Shown here one piece after another: positions 18,048 through 19,830 of a DNA stretch of 19,830 nt; the first letter of the stretch is position 1, and every line of letters begins with the position of its first letter. Below the pieces are notes generated by a model. The model worked only from the letters and a program-made list of their open reading frames with translations. It was not told the origin of the DNA and ran no database searches. The stretch is from Candidatus Omnitrophota bacterium. GTDB taxonomy: Bacteria; Omnitrophota; Gorgyraeia; Gygaellales; Profunditerraquicolaceae. Both the position numbers and the translations under genes were made by a program. The stretch spans positions 1 to 19,830 of the forward strand of contig JAQTMD010000007.1 of the NCBI GenBank assembly GCA_028714595.1, read 5' to 3'.

Positions 18048-18410
18048 ATGAAAAACAGGAAGGAAGAATTACGGATCAAGCGGCACCGCAGGATGCGCCT
18101 GAAGATCAAAGGAAGCGTACAGGCGCCGCGTCTTGCCGTCCATCGCAGCCTGCGGCATATGAACGCCCAGCTGATCGACGACAACGGGGAAAAGACGCTC
18201 TATTCCCTCTCGACCCTGGATAAAGAGGTTGGCCAGAAGTTCGCGAAAGCCGGCAACGTAAAGGCATCGCAGTTCTTCGGAGAGCTGTTTGCCGCCCGGG
18301 CCAGGGAAAAAGGTTTTTCGAAAGTCGTATTTGACCGTGCCGGGTACCTTTACCACGGACGCATCAAGGCGTTCGCCGAAGGCGCCCGCAAAGGCGGTCT
18401 GGTCTTTTAA
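18048..18410 (+). CDS. rplR: 50S ribosomal protein L18
   Basis: L18 (120 aa) binds 5S rRNA with L5 in the central protuberance. The basic N-terminus RIKRHRRMRLKIKG, then APRLAVHRSLRHMNAQLIDD, VVFDRAGYLYHGRIKAFAEG and the end ARKGGLVF are characteristic. AAGGGA lies about nine bases before the ATG. It follows rplF after 26 bases and precedes rpsE by 15, the normal spc order. No anomaly was seen. Confidence 0.98.
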   Translation: MKNRKEELRIKRHRRMRLKIKGSVQAPRLAVHRSLRHMNAQLIDDNGEKTLYSLSTLDKEVGQKFAKAGNVKASQFFGELFAARAREKGFSKVVFDRAGYLYHGRIKAFAEGARKGGLVF

Positions 18411-18425
18411 CTACAAGGACGCTCT

Positions 18426-18881
18426 ATGCGAGAACTCAATATAGGACAGCAGCCGGAATTCATCGAGAAGATCGTTGCCATAAACCGCGTCACCAAGGTG
18501 ACCAAGGGCGGCAAGAAGATGTCGTTTTCCGCGCTGGTCGTCGTCGGCGACCGCAAGGGCAAGGTCGGTTATGCGCTCGGCAAGGCGAACGAAGTTGCCG
18601 ACGCCATCAAAAAGGGCCTGAACAAGGCGAAACGCGAGCTGATCAAAGTCTCGACCGAAGGCTCGAGCATCCCGCACGAGGTAACCTCCAAATTCAAGGG
18701 AGCAAAGGTGCTCCTGAAGCCCGCGTCCGAAGGGACCGGCATCATCGCCTGCGGACCGGTGCGCGCGGTGTGCGAAGCCTGCGGCATTAAAGATATATTG
18801 ACCAAATCCCTTAATTCCAACAACCCCATCAACGTCATCAAGGCGACTGTTGAGGGTTTCAAACAGTTCAAGGAAGCCTAG
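18426..18881 (+). CDS. rpsE: 30S ribosomal protein S5
   Basis: S5 (151 aa) contributes to translational accuracy and the mRNA entry channel. Key motifs are INRVTKVTKGGKKMSFSALV (the spectinomycin-loop region), VVVGDRKGKVGYALGKANEV, HEVTSKFKGAKVLLKPAS and GTGIIACGPVRAV. It is slightly shorter than E. coli S5 (167 aa). In most bacteria rpmD (L30) would follow, but here only one base separates its stop from the rplO start, so L30 is absent from this locus. Confidence 0.98.
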   Translation: MRELNIGQQPEFIEKIVAINRVTKVTKGGKKMSFSALVVVGDRKGKVGYALGKANEVADAIKKGLNKAKRELIKVSTEGSSIPHEVTSKFKGAKVLLKPASEGTGIIACGPVRAVCEACGIKDILTKSLNSNNPINVIKATVEGFKQFKEA

Positions 18882-18882
18882 G

Positions 18883-19326
18883 ATGAAGCTGCATACCCTC
18901 ACGGTACATAAAGGCGCGCATAAAAAGAGAAAATTGCTCGGCCGCGGCTCAAGCTCCGGACATGGCAAGACTTCGACCAGAGGCAGCAAGGGACAGACCT
19001 CCCGTTCGGGCAGGGCGACGTATCAGGGATTTGAAGGCGGGCAGAGTCCCCTGATCCGCAGGATGCCCAAACGCGGGTTTACCAGTAAATTCCGCATCGA
19101 GTACCAGATCGTAAACATCGAGAGCCTGAACAAGGTCACTGATCAGACCGTCACCCCCGCGCTGCTCTGGGAGCGGGGAATAGTCAAAAGTCAGACCGCA
19201 CGGGTCAAGATCCTGGGTGACGGAGAAATGAAGAGCGCCCATACGGTCCAGGCGCATGCCTTTTCTAAAAGCGCCCGGGAAAAGATCACCAAGGCCGGCG
19301 GCACCTGCGAGGTCCTGAATGCTTAG
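18883..19326 (+). CDS. rplO: 50S ribosomal protein L15
   Basis: L15 (147 aa) is a late 50S assembly protein linking several 23S domains. KLLGRGSSSGHGKTSTRGSK, GQTSRSGRATYQGFEGGQSP and RRMPKRGFTSKFR are the glycine/arginine-rich N-terminal hallmarks. The C-terminal domain ends KITKAGGTCEVLNA. The frame is open back to 18850 inside rpsE, but MKLHTLTVHKGAHKK at 18883 matches the family and AAGGAAG lies upstream. It overlaps secY by eight bases. Confidence 0.98.
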   Translation: MKLHTLTVHKGAHKKRKLLGRGSSSGHGKTSTRGSKGQTSRSGRATYQGFEGGQSPLIRRMPKRGFTSKFRIEYQIVNIESLNKVTDQTVTPALLWERGIVKSQTARVKILGDGEMKSAHTVQAHAFSKSAREKITKAGGTCEVLNA

Positions 19327-19830
19327 CGCGCTCGTCAACTCCTTCCGCATACCGGATCTGAAAAAACGCCTCCTGATCACCGGTGCGCTTTTTATCGTGT
19401 ACCGGATCGGCTGCTTTCTGCCCACGCCCGGCATCGACGGCGTCGCTCTCCAGCAGTTTTTCGAGCGCATGGCCAAGCAAGGCGGCGGCACGCTCTTTGG
19501 CATCATCAACATGTTCTCGGGCGGCGCAATGGAAAAACTGACCATCTTTGCGCTGGGTATCATGCCGTATATCTCCAGTTCGATCATCATGCAGTTGCTG
19601 ACCGCGGTCATCCCGGCCCTGGAAAAACTCTCGAAAGAGGGCAGGGCAGGGTACGAAAAAATCAACCAGTATACCCGCTACGGGACCGTGGGATTGTCCC
19701 TTATCCAGTCATTTTTTATCGCGCTGTGGATCGAGAACCTGAGCAAGAACCAGGGTATGGACGGGTTGCAGTTCGTCCTGCACCCCGGCTGGGGTTTCCG
19801 CCTCATGACCGTGGTGACCCTGACCACGGG
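19319..19830 (+). CDS. secY: Preprotein translocase subunit SecY, 3'-truncated by window edge
   Basis: This is the first 170 residues of SecY, the channel subunit of the SecYEG translocon in the inner membrane. MLSALVNSFRIPDLKKRLL is the cytosolic start. Transmembrane segment 1 is about residues 19-37, ending in FLPTPGID. The plug region follows (FGIINMFSGGAMEKL), then segment 2 (FALGIMPYISSSIIMQLLTA), the loop YEKINQYTRYGT and segment 3. The frame is open to the window end, so it was read directly from the sequence. The ATG lies inside rplO, with GAGGT five bases upstream, giving an eight-base overlap and likely coupling. The position after rplO is standard for the spc operon. Confidence 0.97.
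   Translation, partial: MLSALVNSFRIPDLKKRLLITGALFIVYRIGCFLPTPGIDGVALQQFFERMAKQGGGTLFGIINMFSGGAMEKLTIFALGIMPYISSSIIMQLLTAVIPALEKLSKEGRAGYEKINQYTRYGTVGLSLIQSFFIALWIENLSKNQGMDGLQFVLHPGWGFRLMTVVTLTT

Noticed and set aside
18850..18882. Upstream start for rplO inside rpsE
   Set aside because: The added residues are rpsE in another frame; L15 homology starts at 18883.

Overview
The window is one unbroken run of core information-processing genes, all on the + strand: the 3' part of rpoB, then rpoC, rpsL, rpsG, fusA, tuf, rpsJ, rplC, rplD, rplW, rplB, rpsS, rplV, rpsC, rplP, rpmC, rpsQ, rplN, rplX, rplE, rpsZ (zinc-type S14), rpsH, rplF, rplR, rpsE, rplO and the 5' part of secY. It joins what Escherichia coli keeps as separate rpoBC, str, S10 and spc transcription units. 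I see no mobile element, CRISPR array, tRNA, rRNA or defence gene, and no novel multi-gene system. It is an ordinary chromosomal backbone with some unusual details.

Organism: a bacterium with G+C-rich third codon positions. RpoC carries a large insertion in the trigger loop (SI3-like) and RpoB a charged helical insertion (beta-i9-like). Both are typical of Gram-negative lineages and argue against Firmicutes or Actinobacteria. L30 (rpmD) is missing between rpsE and rplO, L24 and S14 are the zinc-binding forms, and EF-Tu has a non-canonical switch I in which RGITI becomes KIVTI. From memory, that EF-Tu pattern resembles Planctomycetes and relatives. I therefore suggest the PVC superphylum, perhaps Omnitrophota, as an inference only; a phylogeny would decide.

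Layout: 1-6334 RNA polymerase beta (partial) and beta'; 6338-10540 str group (S12, S7, EF-G, EF-Tu); 10593-15614 S10 group (S10, L3, L4, L23, L2, S19, L22, S3, L16, L29, S17); 15611-19326 spc group (L14, L24, L5, S14, S8, L6, L18, S5, L15); 19319-19830 SecY, running off the end. Genes are packed tightly: seven junctions overlap by 1-8 bases or leave a single base, and most gaps are under 30 bases. The only larger gaps flank rpsJ (52 bases before, 84 after), which marks the str/S10 seam as the likeliest place for regulation. No hairpin followed by a T-run was found, so long read-through transcripts are plausible. An AT-rich promoter-like sequence lies inside the 5' end of rplD.

Functionally, the genes supply the transcription core, most proteins of both ribosomal subunits, the two main elongation GTPases, and the membrane channel into which ribosomes feed secreted proteins.
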